Of a stretch of DNA of 64,000 nt, positions 48,389-58,181 are shown one piece after another (the stretch's first letter is position 1; each line of letters opens with the position of its first letter). The position numbers were made by a program, and so were the translations under genes. Origin of the DNA: Caldora sp965222765 (lineage in GTDB: Bacteria; Cyanobacteriota; Cyanobacteriia; Cyanobacteriales; Coleofasciculaceae); the NCBI GenBank assembly GCA_965222765.1, contig CBDCVG010000094.1:186001-250000 (forward strand), given 5' to 3'. Below the pieces are notes generated by a model. It was not told the origin of the DNA, ran no database searches, and saw only the letters and a program-made list of their open reading frames with translations.

Positions 48389-49222
48389 ATGCAAGATACT
48401 CCCATAACAATCTCCAAAATTTTACTCAAAACATCTAAAATCTCGACTATACAAATAGGCGCTTCTGGTGAGCAGCCAGTTAATCCCCTAGCTCACTGCA
48501 CCCTCAAGTGGCGATATAAACGTTTGTGGGTTGGCTACACAGAGCAACCTCAAGAGCCATATTTGCCTTCCCTAGATAATGAGGATTGGTTGGTAGACTG
48601 TCTAAAGCACTCTCCGGTGCAAGTAGTTTGCATCGAACCGAATGTGGGCGAGGCAAGGTTGAGGCTTTGGGCTGATGCCTGTGAGCAGGCTCACAAGTCC
48701 ATCTTCCTGCGGATACCCCTCAACCGAGAATTACCTAGCAAGCAGCAACCTATCAGGTGGTGGCTCAAGCGGTTGATTGAGTGGAGCGTTGCTGCTCTGT
48801 TACTGTTGCTTCTGAGTCCAGTTATTTTGGGACTGATGTTGCTGAGAAGTGTTTTTTCGGTAGAGCCAATTTTTTCTAGGCAGTGGCAGGTAGGAGAACG
48901 AGGTAAGCTGTTCCAGGTGCTTAAGTTTCGCACAATGGCAGTGGATGCTGAAGCCAAGCAGCAGTATAAGGGTAAGGAGGAAGACTATTTTACTCCTATA
49001 GGGCGGTGGCTACATCAGTATCGTTTGGATCGACTACCGCAGTTAGTTAATGTGCTGCGAGGTGAGATGAAGTTGTTCGGGCCCCATCCTCGGACACTGG
49101 ATGAGTTAGCTCAGCTTAGTCATGCCGAGCTGCAAGAGTTGAGGATGTTGCCAGGAGTGATTAGCAGGAGCAGGAAATATAGAAGTCCAACTGTAAAAGC
49201 TAATCTCACTCACCCTATTTAA
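48389..49222 (+). CDS. hepC: HepC-like initiating sugar transferase, unusual short C-terminus
   Basis: Family of the heterocyst envelope protein HepC. The N-terminal domain (WRYKRLWVGYTEQPQEP, LVDCLKHSPVQVV) is typical of it; then a membrane segment (AALLLLLLSPVILGLMLL) and the bacterial sugar transferase core with LKFRTMA, the YRLDRLPQ catalytic segment and GEMKLFGPHPRT. It places the first sugar on the lipid carrier. The usual ending after LPG (a W-Q-V-type region and a DLEYLR helix) is missing; instead about 20 residues (ISRSRKYRSPTVKAN) end the protein just before the next gene. Length 277, so possible truncation. Confidence 0.83.
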   Translation: MQDTPITISKILLKTSKISTIQIGASGEQPVNPLAHCTLKWRYKRLWVGYTEQPQEPYLPSLDNEDWLVDCLKHSPVQVVCIEPNVGEARLRLWADACEQAHKSIFLRIPLNRELPSKQQPIRWWLKRLIEWSVAALLLLLLSPVILGLMLLRSVFSVEPIFSRQWQVGERGKLFQVLKFRTMAVDAEAKQQYKGKEEDYFTPIGRWLHQYRLDRLPQLVNVLRGEMKLFGPHPRTLDELAQLSHAELQELRMLPGVISRSRKYRSPTVKANLTHPI

Positions 49223-49233
49223 AACTTTAGCTT

Positions 49234-50166
49234 ATGCATTTTATTGTCACCGGAGGAACAGGCTTTATTGGCTCCCATGTTACAGAACAGCTTTTGTCAG
49301 AAGGTCATTATGTCACTGTCGTTGACAACCTCACAACTGGTAGCCTAATAAATCTACCTGAACATGCTCGCCTGAAATTCCTGCACAAAGATCTACTTTC
49401 ATGCCAGCTGGAAGATTTTATCAAGCCGATTGACGGTATTGCTCATTTAGCTACAACTCCATCAGTTACGGAATCTTGGTTGCAACCTCTAGCCGCTCAT
49501 CACAATAATCTTTCAGCAACAATAGCAGTTATTCAACTGTGTCAAGCTTTAGAAATTCCCCGCTTAGTATTCACCAGTTCAGCCGCAGTTTATGGCAATC
49601 CTCTGCAACTACCGATCACAGAAGATCACCAAACCTCGCCAATTTCTCCCTATGGTTTACAAAAACTGGTGAGTGAGTAATATGCTGGCTTATTTGCGAA
49701 ACAATTCAATTTTTCCGTGGTAGCATTACGCCTATTTAATGTGTTTGGTCCTCGACAAGTTCCTAACTCCCAATATTCTGGTGTAATTTCGATATTTACT
49801 AACGCTATGCAGCAAGGTTTACCGCTCATAATTTATGGAGATGGAACACAGACAAGGGATTTTATTTATGTTAAAGATGCAGCCAGTGCTTTTGCCAAAT
49901 CTTTAACGATTTCTCTTGACTTTAGTTCTTATATTGTTTGTAATATAGGTAATGGTAAATCTACTTCTTTAATGCAGCTAGTTGAGATTTTAAAAAGCTG
50001 CTTTCCTCAGTGGCAATCAGATATAAACTTTGCCCCTGATCGACCAGGAGACATTAAGCATTCACAGGCTGATATCTCTAGTACTTCTGAGTATTTAGGC
50101 TTTATTCCTCAGTGGTCAGTAAAGTCTGGACTAAAAAGTTTGATCGACTCATTAGCTTCTTCCTAA
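49234..50166 (+). pseudogene. NAD-dependent epimerase paralogue interrupted by a stop codon
   Basis: A close paralogue of the 40585 epimerase (VTGGTGFIGSH, ATTPSVTESWL, SPYGLQKLVSE, FNVFGPRQVP). TAA at 49678-49680 stands where the intact copy has CAA (Gln), directly after the catalytic Tyr/Lys segment. The frame is otherwise open from 49234 to 50166 with no other lesion. Internal restart at about 49717 (GTG) would give only the C-terminal half. A single recent nonsense change, or a sequencing error, fits best. Confidence 0.88.
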
Positions 50167-50269
50167 CCAGGATATTTTGGTGAGGCTGAGAGTGAACAGA
50201 ATTATTTTTAACCAAATTATCTGGGCATTACCAATGAAAAAAAATCACCGCCATGAACGAAAATTAATT

Positions 50270-50304
50270 TCTCCGCGTCTCCGCGTCCCCGCGTCCCCGC
50301 GTCT
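50270..50304. repeat. Heptamer tandem repeat (TCCGCGT/CCCGCGT)
   Basis: Five units before the exporter permease. The reverse complement of this family also sits inside the STAND gene at 32522-32564. Confidence 0.7.
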
Positions 50305-50374
50305 ATTTTTAAGTCAGTAATTGAATAATATTTTGCTACTTCTGAATCAGTCTAAGCTAGAAAATTAAAACAAT

Positions 50375-51271
50375 ATGGGCAGATTAAGCAGCAAAAGAGC
50401 ACAGCCAACAAAAGTAGCAGAGCGGAAATTGACCAGAGTGCTATACACACCAGAGAGTCAGATGAGGCATCCGCTACAATTGTTTCAAGGAATGTGGCGA
50501 GATTTACTGGCATCAAGGGAGCTAGCTTGGCGACTTTTGGTGCGGGATATTAGTGCTATGTACCGTCAGTCATTGTTGGGAATTGCCTGGGCATTTATTC
50601 CCGCAATTGTGACAGCAGTGGGATTTACTTTGGCTAGGAATGTTGGGGTGATTAATATTGGTGATACCAATCTGCCTTATCCAGCTTATGTCATGTTCAG
50701 CATGACCCTGTGGCAAACTTTTTCTGAAGCCTTACAAGGACCAGTACAAGCGGTCACTAAAGCCAAGGCAATGCTGGCTAAAATTAACTTTCCTCGTGAA
50801 GCATTGATTATTGCCAAGTTAGGGGAAGTATTTTTTAATTTTGGCATCAAGTTACTGTTAATCATTGGGCTATTTATCTGGTTTAAAATGCCCGTAACTT
50901 GGAGTGTAATTCTGGCTCCAGTGGCTTTAATTCATTTAATAATTCTGGGGACATTTTTGGGTTTACTGATAGCACCAATGGGAGCTTTATACCAAGATTT
51001 TTCTAGGGGTTTGACTTTAGTTATTGGTTTTTGGTTATTTCTTACCCCAGTTGTTTATCCTGTACCTAGTGAAGGTCTGTTTGGTGCAATAGTCAAGCTA
51101 AATCCGGTTACTCCTTTGTTAATTACTACTAGGGAGTTAGCTACTACTGGTGTGATTTCTGATCCTCAAGGATTTTGGTTAGCTAGTGTGTTTGCCTTGC
51201 TGGGATTGTTCTTGACTTGGATTTTTTACCGAGTAGCAATGCTTTATGTAGTAGAGAGGATTAGTTCCTAA
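50375..51271 (+). CDS. wzm: Polysaccharide ABC exporter permease
   Basis: ABC-2 type membrane subunit that exports lipid-linked polysaccharide across the inner membrane. About six helices; the cytosolic start carries LVRDISAMYRQSLLGIAWAF, a conserved feature of Wzm/TagG-type permeases, and a PVVYPVPSEG re-entrant loop follows the fourth helix. Length 298 residues. ATG 50375. Two bases separate its stop from the ATPase gene, so the pair is co-translated. Confidence 0.93.
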   Translation: MGRLSSKRAQPTKVAERKLTRVLYTPESQMRHPLQLFQGMWRDLLASRELAWRLLVRDISAMYRQSLLGIAWAFIPAIVTAVGFTLARNVGVINIGDTNLPYPAYVMFSMTLWQTFSEALQGPVQAVTKAKAMLAKINFPREALIIAKLGEVFFNFGIKLLLIIGLFIWFKMPVTWSVILAPVALIHLIILGTFLGLLIAPMGALYQDFSRGLTLVIGFWLFLTPVVYPVPSEGLFGAIVKLNPVTPLLITTRELATTGVISDPQGFWLASVFALLGLFLTWIFYRVAMLYVVERISS

Positions 51272-51273
51272 TT

Positions 51274-52560
51274 ATGATTCTTGATACAAATAAAAAACTT
51301 GATGAACTTCAAGAACCTAATCAAAATAGTGAAGTTGTTCTTGCCGTTAACGGAGTTTCTAAAAAGTTTTGTCGAGATTTAAAACGTTCTTTGTTTTATG
51401 GGGTACAGGATATTGCCAGTGATTTAACTGGGTTGCGAACTAAAAGCGACAAGTTAAGAAAAAAAGAGTTCTGGGCTTTAGATAATGTCAGTTTTGAACT
51501 CAGACGAGGCGAAGCATTAGGCTTAGTGGGCAAAAATGGTAGTGGTAAATCAACGCTGCTAAGGATTATTGCCGGTTTGATTAAACCCGATCTTGGCACT
51601 GTAGAAATAAAAGGTATAGTTGCACCGCTAATTGCTCTGGGTGCAGGTTTTAATCCTATTCTGACAGGAAGAGAAAATATTTATGCCAATATGTCAATTT
51701 TGGGTTTATCTACGAAGGAAATTGATGAACGGTTTGATGATGTAGTTGAGTTTGCGGAAATTGAGGATGCTATTGATGCTCCAGTACAAAGTTATAGTTC
51801 TGGAATGAGCGCAAGGTTAGGTTTTGCTAGTGCAATTCATACAGAACCAGATATTTTGTTGATTGATGAAGTTCTGGCTGTGGGAGATGCTAAATTTCGA
51901 GCAAAGTGTTATCGTAAGCTCCATCAACTGCGTGAGCAGAATACATCTTTTATCTTGGTCAATCACGATATTCAAGCAATTTTAAATATATGCGACTCCG
52001 CAATTTACTTATCTCAAGGTAAGTTGTTGGCGTCTGGTGATACCTCAACAGTCACAACTCAGTACGAGGAAGATTTATTTTCATACAGTACGGAAAGCTC
52101 TTCAGGGGCAATGTACCTGCCACCAAAGTCTGAAAGCAACAGTCTAGGCTTGGACTTACTTGCAATTGGCTTTAAAGATTCTCAAGGAAATACTCTTGAT
52201 TCGTTATCAAGTGGAGAGCACGTAATTTTTTGTGTGAATTTTTATGCTCGCAAAACAGTAAAAAATCTTAACCTTCACTTAAAAATTAGAGAACTTGCTA
52301 GAGACGGAAATACAGTCTTATTTTTAAGTAATGGTAGTGACGATAGATTCTTTGAGGTATTTCCTGGAGAGCATAAAATACAACTTCATATGCCTTACCT
52401 TAGTCTGATACCTGGTGCTTATACCATGAGTGTAAAAATCAAGGATGGTAACTTGGCAACCTTTGATTTTATAGAATCATTTAGATTTATAGTTAAATCG
52501 GATAAAAGCCTAGGACAATGCATACTTAACCAATCAAGAGCCTGGGAAGTTATTGATTGA
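51274..52560 (+). CDS. wzt: Polysaccharide ABC exporter ATPase with carbohydrate-binding C-terminus
   Basis: ATPase partner of the permease. Residues 1-255 are the nucleotide-binding domain: Walker A GKNGSGKST, IVAPLIALGAGFNP (family signature), SYSSGMSARLGF and ILLIDEVLAVGD. Residues 275-428 form a beta-sandwich Wzt C-terminal domain (SSGEHVIFCVNFYARKTV) that in relatives recognises the modified end of the glycan and so couples completion to export. Its presence predicts that the exported chain carries a terminal cap. Confidence 0.93.
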   Translation: MILDTNKKLDELQEPNQNSEVVLAVNGVSKKFCRDLKRSLFYGVQDIASDLTGLRTKSDKLRKKEFWALDNVSFELRRGEALGLVGKNGSGKSTLLRIIAGLIKPDLGTVEIKGIVAPLIALGAGFNPILTGRENIYANMSILGLSTKEIDERFDDVVEFAEIEDAIDAPVQSYSSGMSARLGFASAIHTEPDILLIDEVLAVGDAKFRAKCYRKLHQLREQNTSFILVNHDIQAILNICDSAIYLSQGKLLASGDTSTVTTQYEEDLFSYSTESSSGAMYLPPKSESNSLGLDLLAIGFKDSQGNTLDSLSSGEHVIFCVNFYARKTVKNLNLHLKIRELARDGNTVLFLSNGSDDRFFEVFPGEHKIQLHMPYLSLIPGAYTMSVKIKDGNLATFDFIESFRFIVKSDKSLGQCILNQSRAWEVID

Positions 52561-52600
52561 ATAACTTCCTAAGGCAAAGAATCATTATAATTTATAAGTT

Positions 52601-53743
52601 ATGAAAAATTTTAAAATTATTTATATCTCTCAAGGGAACATTCCATCTAAATGGGCACATACCTTCCAGGCAATGAAGATGGCTGAGGCATTAGCTGGAC
52701 AAGTACACTCCTTAACTTTGTTGACTGGAGGCAGTTTACTACCCTCACAGGTTTCTACTGTTAATCTTGCCGAGTGGTATGGAGTACCTTGTTCCTTCAA
52801 TGTTGTACGTCTGCCAATTAACTGGCACTTGAATGAGTCTTTATTTTCAGGATACCGCTATCCCCAGTTTGATCGAGCAGCTGCTTTGTATGCCAAGTTA
52901 AAAGCACCAAATCTAGTCTTCACTCGCTCTCCCTATGCCGGTTATTTGTGCGTCAGACTCAAGTTAAATACGATTATCGAGACTCATATAGGTACAGAGC
53001 ATCCAGAATTCCAGCGTCTTAAAGCTATTTGTCACACACCCTATTTGCGCGGAATTGTTACGGTCACTGACTATTTAAAACATAAGTATATCAAAGCAGG
53101 TTTGCCTGAAGATAAAATCCTAGTTTGGCCCGACGCTGTTGAGTTATCCCTGTTTTCTGACTTAGCACCTCCAAAAGTTCTACGAGACGAGCTAGGGTTA
53201 CCCTCAGGTAAAAAAATAGTAACCTACTGCGGTCATTTATATGACTCAAAAGGAGTCCCTCACATTATTGCTGCTGCGAAGTATCTGCCAGAAATTATCT
53301 TCTGTTTAGTAGGGGGATGGCCCCAAGATATCGAACGTTGTCGAGAACAGGCTAAGGGATTAAAAAATATTCATTTTGCTGGCTTTGTACCTAACCAACA
53401 AGTACCTAAATATCTAGTAGCTTCTGACTTCCTTATACTGCCCAACTCCATGCAGCACGAACTAGCTTACTCTACCTCACCCTTGAAATTATTTGAATAT
53501 ATGGCTGCTCAACGTCCAGTAGTTGCTTCCAATATTCCAGCTCTTCAAGGTTTCTTAAGACATCAAGAAAATGCCTTCTTGATAGAACCAGATTCACCTA
53601 CTGCGATCGCCTCTGCTCTGGATACTCTTACTCAAAACCCAAATTTATCTACTCCAATGGTCGAACAGGCTTGGCAGGAAGTTCAACAATTCACTTGGTC
53701 ACATCGAGCCAAAGATATTCTTAGTTATTTTCTTTCTTCTTAA
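52601..53743 (+). CDS. Glycosyltransferase family 4
   Basis: A 380-residue cytosolic GT-B transferase. N-terminal domain with the open loop ISQGNIPSKWAHTFQAMKMA, C-terminal domain with VTYCGHLYDSKGVPHIIAAA and the nucleotide-sugar site SPLKLFEYMAAQRPVVASN in place of the usual E-x7-E. Donor and acceptor unknown. Start ATG 52601. Second-position gene after the exporter, transcribed with it. Confidence 0.88.
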   Translation: MKNFKIIYISQGNIPSKWAHTFQAMKMAEALAGQVHSLTLLTGGSLLPSQVSTVNLAEWYGVPCSFNVVRLPINWHLNESLFSGYRYPQFDRAAALYAKLKAPNLVFTRSPYAGYLCVRLKLNTIIETHIGTEHPEFQRLKAICHTPYLRGIVTVTDYLKHKYIKAGLPEDKILVWPDAVELSLFSDLAPPKVLRDELGLPSGKKIVTYCGHLYDSKGVPHIIAAAKYLPEIIFCLVGGWPQDIERCREQAKGLKNIHFAGFVPNQQVPKYLVASDFLILPNSMQHELAYSTSPLKLFEYMAAQRPVVASNIPALQGFLRHQENAFLIEPDSPTAIASALDTLTQNPNLSTPMVEQAWQEVQQFTWSHRAKDILSYFLSS

Positions 53744-53774
53744 TCATTAAAAACCTTGAGATTATAGTACAGAC

Positions 53775-54983
53775 ATGCATATTGGATTTGTTACCCCCGA
53801 ATATGTAACCGAGAACTACTTTAGTGGTGGACTAGCCAACTATGTTCACCGAGTTGCCAAAGCATTAGTTTCTTTTGGACATGAGGTGCAGATTATCACC
53901 CTCTCGGAAATTGACCAAGCCGAATTTGAGCATCAAGGCGTGATGGTTCATCGTGTAACAGTTGGGAAACTCCATAAATGGCTTAACCGACTAACTCGAT
54001 ATCGCCTTTCCAGCACAACAAAGTTCTTTGAATTTAGCTTCCAAGCTGCTCGTAAGCTGAGACAATTACACGAACAAAAACCTTTTGATATCCTTCAGTT
54101 TCCCAATTCACGAGCATGTGGTCTTTGTTCCAAACTTTTGCTTCACATTCCCCAAGTCACCCGTATATCCTGCTATCGTCCTGTCTGGAACGAACAAGCT
54201 GGAGTAAAGCGCAATTTAGATGCCAAAGCTACAGAATGGTTGGAATGGCTTCAACTTCGCTTGAGCCAACATACTTATGCGCCAAGCTACACCCTCCAAA
54301 AAATGTTAGCCCAGGATGCTCAAATATCCAATGTAAAAGTTATTCGGACACCCTTCTATCTGGAAACAGAAGATCTCGATTCATCTATCTATGATGCTTG
54401 CTTAAAAGACAAACAATATCTATTATTCTTCGGTCGTTTTCAACTCCACAAAGGATTTCATATCTTAGCTCAAGCTCTACCGCAAGTACTAGAAAAGCAT
54501 CCCGATTGTCACGCTGCTTTTGTGGGACTGGATATGCCATCCTCCCTTGGCTCTTCAATGAAGGAATACGCACTCTCTCTTTGTGGAAAACATGCAGAGC
54601 GACTCACTTTTATTGGACAGACACCCCATACACAGCTTTATCCCATTATTGCTGGTGCCAAGCTTGTCGTTTTGCCTTCATTAATCGATAACTTACCCAA
54701 CGCCTGTCTAGAGGCAATGGCACTGGGTAAACCTGTGGTAGGCACAATTGGTGCTAGTTTCGATGAATTAATTACTGACGGAGAAACGGGTTTTCTTATA
54801 CCTGCCGACAATGTAGAGGCTCTAGCTACAAAAATTAATGAAGCCTGGGAAAACCCCAAGCTCAATGAAATTGGTCAGGGGGCAAAGCATAAGATGCAAG
54901 AATTTGGAATTGAAAGAACAGTACAAGAACTTTTGCATTACTACCAAAATATTGTCAAGCAGAATCAAGGAGAACTCTGTTAA
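53775..54983 (+). CDS. Glycosyltransferase family 4
   Basis: A 402-residue GT-B transferase. It opens IGFVTPEYVTENYFSGGLAN with the Gly-rich acceptor loop; the donor domain shows LLFFGRFQLHKGFHILAQAL and LPNACLEAMALGKPVVGT with the E-x7-E-type donor contacts. It is 31 bases after the previous gene and one base before the next start, so part of the same transcript. Sugar specificity cannot be stated. Confidence 0.9.
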   Translation: MHIGFVTPEYVTENYFSGGLANYVHRVAKALVSFGHEVQIITLSEIDQAEFEHQGVMVHRVTVGKLHKWLNRLTRYRLSSTTKFFEFSFQAARKLRQLHEQKPFDILQFPNSRACGLCSKLLLHIPQVTRISCYRPVWNEQAGVKRNLDAKATEWLEWLQLRLSQHTYAPSYTLQKMLAQDAQISNVKVIRTPFYLETEDLDSSIYDACLKDKQYLLFFGRFQLHKGFHILAQALPQVLEKHPDCHAAFVGLDMPSSLGSSMKEYALSLCGKHAERLTFIGQTPHTQLYPIIAGAKLVVLPSLIDNLPNACLEAMALGKPVVGTIGASFDELITDGETGFLIPADNVEALATKINEAWENPKLNEIGQGAKHKMQEFGIERTVQELLHYYQNIVKQNQGELC

Positions 54984-54984
54984 G

Positions 54985-56253
54985 ATGACATTCCAACTCA
55001 CAATGAGCAATACTGCACTCAAACCAGAGTTACAGAAGTTAGCTGTTATTTCTAATAGTGCGATCGCTTTCTGGTTAAGCCTGTGGGATGAAACAACAGG
55101 TGGCTTCCGCTTTGCATTGCATCAGCCAGCTACCTTAATGGCAACAGCCTATGGCGTCCTCGGACTAGAATTTACTAATGGATTATCCCAGCTCAGTAAA
55201 GTACAACAAGAGGCAATTATCTCCTTTTTAATGGCAGGGGTAAAGCATGATGGTTCTTTTGTTGATCCACTCTTCCGCTCTGAAGACATTCTCACCGATC
55301 ACGATATATCATACTTCCAAGAAGAAACAACGACAATCTGCCAACAAGCATTAGATGCTCTAGGAGCAGCACCGCCACCAGCCAGGGAATTCCCGAAGCA
55401 TTGGTGCAATGTCGATGGCTTAATTAATTATTTCGAGTCCTTTCCCTGGAAAAACCCCTGGCTCGATTCCAACCGAGTGATGTTCGCTCTCTCCCAATTG
55501 TGCCACGAGAGCGATCGCCACCAACAGCCAGAACTTCTCAAGATAGTCGATGTTGCCCTTGACTGGTTAGACGCACATCAGAGTCCAGAAACGGGTCTGT
55601 GGCAGGGAGAACATGAAGTATCCCTGACTAATGCGATGGCAGCTACCTTTCACTTCACCTTCTATTACGGCTATCGTCATCGTCCATTACAGTATGTAGA
55701 CAGAATCATCGACTCCTGCCTATCTTTACAACAACCCCACGGTTTGTTCAGTGGCAATGCTATTGGACAAACCTGTTTAGATTATGATGTTCTAGATTTA
55801 CTGGCAAAAGCTACTCTCGCCACAGATTATCGCTCGGATGATGTACAGGAAGCGATGATGCGTGCCTATAATGCCTTGCTCAAACTTTATAACCCTGCCG
55901 ATGGTGGCTTTGCTGATTGTAAAGAGCAGCTTCACGACCCCAATAAGGGACGCAAAGCAAAGCTATTGAGAAAGTTAGGACTGTCCAGATTTATACCCTC
56001 ACCCACTCCCATTCCAGCTCAAGGAACATATAGCGTCTGCTGGAGTTTACTCTCTTGTGACACAGCACAAAGTAACGCTTTTTCTACCTGGTTTAGGCTT
56101 TTAGGTTTGCGTTTAGCGAGTCAAAACCAATGGTTAGCTCCTGATGCGATGGCAAGATTTACTTTTCGACGTTTACCTTTCTTGGGATATCACAAGCAAC
56201 CAGCTGTGCAGTCAGCAGATAGCGTATTAAAGGAGGTACACAATGCAGCCTAA
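54985..56253 (+). CDS. Predicted alpha/alpha-toroid protein (prenyltransferase/terpene cyclase-like or glycan-active)
   Basis: A 422-residue soluble protein. Repeated helix pairs with turns such as SPETGLWQGEHEV, QPHGLFSGNAIG and NPADGGFADCKEQ (G-x-W/F patterns) suggest an (alpha/alpha)6 barrel, the fold shared by squalene cyclases, prenyltransferases and several glycan lyases and hydrolases. The DxDD motif of cyclases is not seen. The frame extends up to 54838, but ATG 54985 begins immediately after the preceding stop. Its place between glycosyltransferase genes argues for an action on the polysaccharide; function unknown. Confidence 0.75.
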   Translation: MTFQLTMSNTALKPELQKLAVISNSAIAFWLSLWDETTGGFRFALHQPATLMATAYGVLGLEFTNGLSQLSKVQQEAIISFLMAGVKHDGSFVDPLFRSEDILTDHDISYFQEETTTICQQALDALGAAPPPAREFPKHWCNVDGLINYFESFPWKNPWLDSNRVMFALSQLCHESDRHQQPELLKIVDVALDWLDAHQSPETGLWQGEHEVSLTNAMAATFHFTFYYGYRHRPLQYVDRIIDSCLSLQQPHGLFSGNAIGQTCLDYDVLDLLAKATLATDYRSDDVQEAMMRAYNALLKLYNPADGGFADCKEQLHDPNKGRKAKLLRKLGLSRFIPSPTPIPAQGTYSVCWSLLSCDTAQSNAFSTWFRLLGLRLASQNQWLAPDAMARFTFRRLPFLGYHKQPAVQSADSVLKEVHNAA

Positions 56254-56298
56254 AGTTAGGATTTAACGACTAGATAAAAAACTAGAAAAATTAGACTA

Positions 56299-56979
56299 AT
56301 GAAAACTCAATTCTTGACAAAATATCTCTACATTTACTTAGCTATTTTTATCTTTGATGTGATATTATGCTGCATATTATTTATATGGATTCCAGAGGCC
56401 AGAAACTATTTAGTACAAGAGGATAACTTAGTTGAAAACCTTAGTGTTTTTTTCTTTATTGCTTCTTGCTTTTTGGGAGTTTTATTCCTAATCAAGCGGA
56501 GAACTCACAAAAAACTCCTGCAATTGATTGTTGCTCTTGGTCTAATTTGTTTTTTAAACGAATTGAGTTTTGGCGAAAGAATGTTTAATCTTTCAATGCC
56601 TAGCCTGATGGGCAAAAAAATTGATGCCATACATGACTTGATTTCACCAGCACTCAAATTACTTAACAAATACTTATTTGTAAATAGTATTTTCACTTTG
56701 GGAATCATCGGTATATTGATCATGATTATTATTTTATTATTTAAGTATAGGTTCATTATAGTAAATACAATTCGACAGACACATTATCTATTTTTGTGGA
56801 TTTTTGCACTTTTAATTGTCAGCTCACTCTTCATTGACTTGGATTTAATTGACAACAATCTTTTACAGGCACTGGAAGAATTAATGGAAATGAATGCTGG
56901 ACTAGCTTTATTATTCTCCTGCTTAAGCTTACCCAAAAGAGAGTATCCCGTTTTAGAAAAAATATCATCTGGAGAATAG
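56299..56979 (+). CDS. Integral membrane protein of unknown function
   Basis: A 226-residue protein with about six hydrophobic segments (YIYLAIFIFDVILCCILFIW; LSVFFFIASCFLGVLFLI; LQLIVALGLICFLN; LGIIGILIMIIILLF). A conserved-looking NELSFGERMF motif follows the third helix, carrying charged residues that could be functional. Not recognised. Inside the exopolysaccharide cluster it might modify, flip or transport a precursor. Base composition is more AT-rich than its neighbours. Confidence 0.75.
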   Translation: MKTQFLTKYLYIYLAIFIFDVILCCILFIWIPEARNYLVQEDNLVENLSVFFFIASCFLGVLFLIKRRTHKKLLQLIVALGLICFLNELSFGERMFNLSMPSLMGKKIDAIHDLISPALKLLNKYLFVNSIFTLGIIGILIMIIILLFKYRFIIVNTIRQTHYLFLWIFALLIVSSLFIDLDLIDNNLLQALEELMEMNAGLALLFSCLSLPKREYPVLEKISSGE

Positions 56980-57027
56980 CTATTTTCAACAAATTTCCTT
57001 TGCATCTTATTATTTAATCAACATAAT

Positions 57028-58149
57028 ATGAGTAAATCAAATCCCAAAGTTAGTATCGTCATGTCCGTTTATAACGGAGAAGATCATTTAAGAGAAGCCT
57101 TGGAGAGTATTCTGAACCAATCTTTCAAAGACTTTGAATTTATCATTATCGACGATAGTTCTAGTGATAATAGTTGGGCAATTATTACCGAATATGCAGA
57201 ACTAGACCAACGCATTAGGTTATTTAAGAATGAAAACAATATAGGTTTAACTAAATCTCTAAACAAAGGTTTAACACTAACTCAAGGAAAGTATATTGCT
57301 CGACAGGATGCAGACGATATCTCATTACCCAACCGTTTACAACTACAAGTAGATTTTTTAGACGCTCACCCAGAAGTAGGTGCCCTAGGCTCGGCCATAG
57401 AATTTATAGACGACCAAGGCTCAGTTTCCAGGCAGTTAGAAGTACCTACAGACCACGAAACCTTGCAGGCTGTGCTTTTAGTTAACAACTGTTTGTGGCA
57501 TTCCTCAATGACGATTGCTGCCAAACAAATCCAACAGATAGGAGGATATGATGAACAGTTTGTTTATGCTCAAGACTACGATCTTTGGTGGCGTATAGGT
57601 CGTCACTCTCGGTTGGCAACGTTATCAGATATTCTGTTACAGTATCGTCTAGACAACAGTTCAGCTATTACTAAGCTTAAACGGAAGCAACAACTTGAAT
57701 TTGCTCAAATAATTTCCTTTAGAGCCATACAAGAAAGTTTACCAGAAACAGCTTTAAGTTTAGATAAATCTGCCTACGAAAGATTTTGGTGGGCATATAT
57801 AGGACTAGTAGACTCCCAATCCTATCAACAATGTTGGTATAGCGATCGCGGGGAACAAGCTTTACTTAAACGGCAAGATATTAGGCAACTTCAACCCTTG
57901 TGGCATTTATTGGCAACTTTTCCTGGCGCTTCTGAAATCTGGGGTTGTCGTATACGTCAATTAGCTTATCTGCTGTTGCACCAAAAACAGGTTGGCGAAG
58001 GATTTCAACTACTTTGGATCACACTACATCAATTTAAACTGCCAATCCAATGGGGTAAAGCTATTAGAGCTTTGGTTAAACCCTATATACCAACACCAGG
58101 ACAACAGTTATGGCAAACCTGGAAGACTAGTACCGCTGCGCGGAATTAA
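57028..58149 (+). CDS. Glycosyltransferase family 2
   Basis: Inverting GT-A transferase. The opening KVSIVMSVYNGEDHLREALE and the metal-binding ARQDADDISLPNRL (DxD type) are clear, followed by GYDEQFVYAQDYDLWWRIG, the acceptor/catalytic base loop. Residues after 230 form a helical extension ending in LWQTWKTSTAARN. Cytosolic. ATG 57028. It adds one sugar of the repeat unit. Confidence 0.92.
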   Translation: MSKSNPKVSIVMSVYNGEDHLREALESILNQSFKDFEFIIIDDSSSDNSWAIITEYAELDQRIRLFKNENNIGLTKSLNKGLTLTQGKYIARQDADDISLPNRLQLQVDFLDAHPEVGALGSAIEFIDDQGSVSRQLEVPTDHETLQAVLLVNNCLWHSSMTIAAKQIQQIGGYDEQFVYAQDYDLWWRIGRHSRLATLSDILLQYRLDNSSAITKLKRKQQLEFAQIISFRAIQESLPETALSLDKSAYERFWWAYIGLVDSQSYQQCWYSDRGEQALLKRQDIRQLQPLWHLLATFPGASEIWGCRIRQLAYLLLHQKQVGEGFQLLWITLHQFKLPIQWGKAIRALVKPYIPTPGQQLWQTWKTSTAARN

Positions 58150-58181
58150 GAATTAAGAATTAAGAATTAAGAATTAAGAAT
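58143..58181. repeat. Heptamer tandem repeat (GAATTAA)
   Basis: Five and a half perfect units that begin at the stop of the preceding gene, whose TAA is the first repeat's end. Confidence 0.75.
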
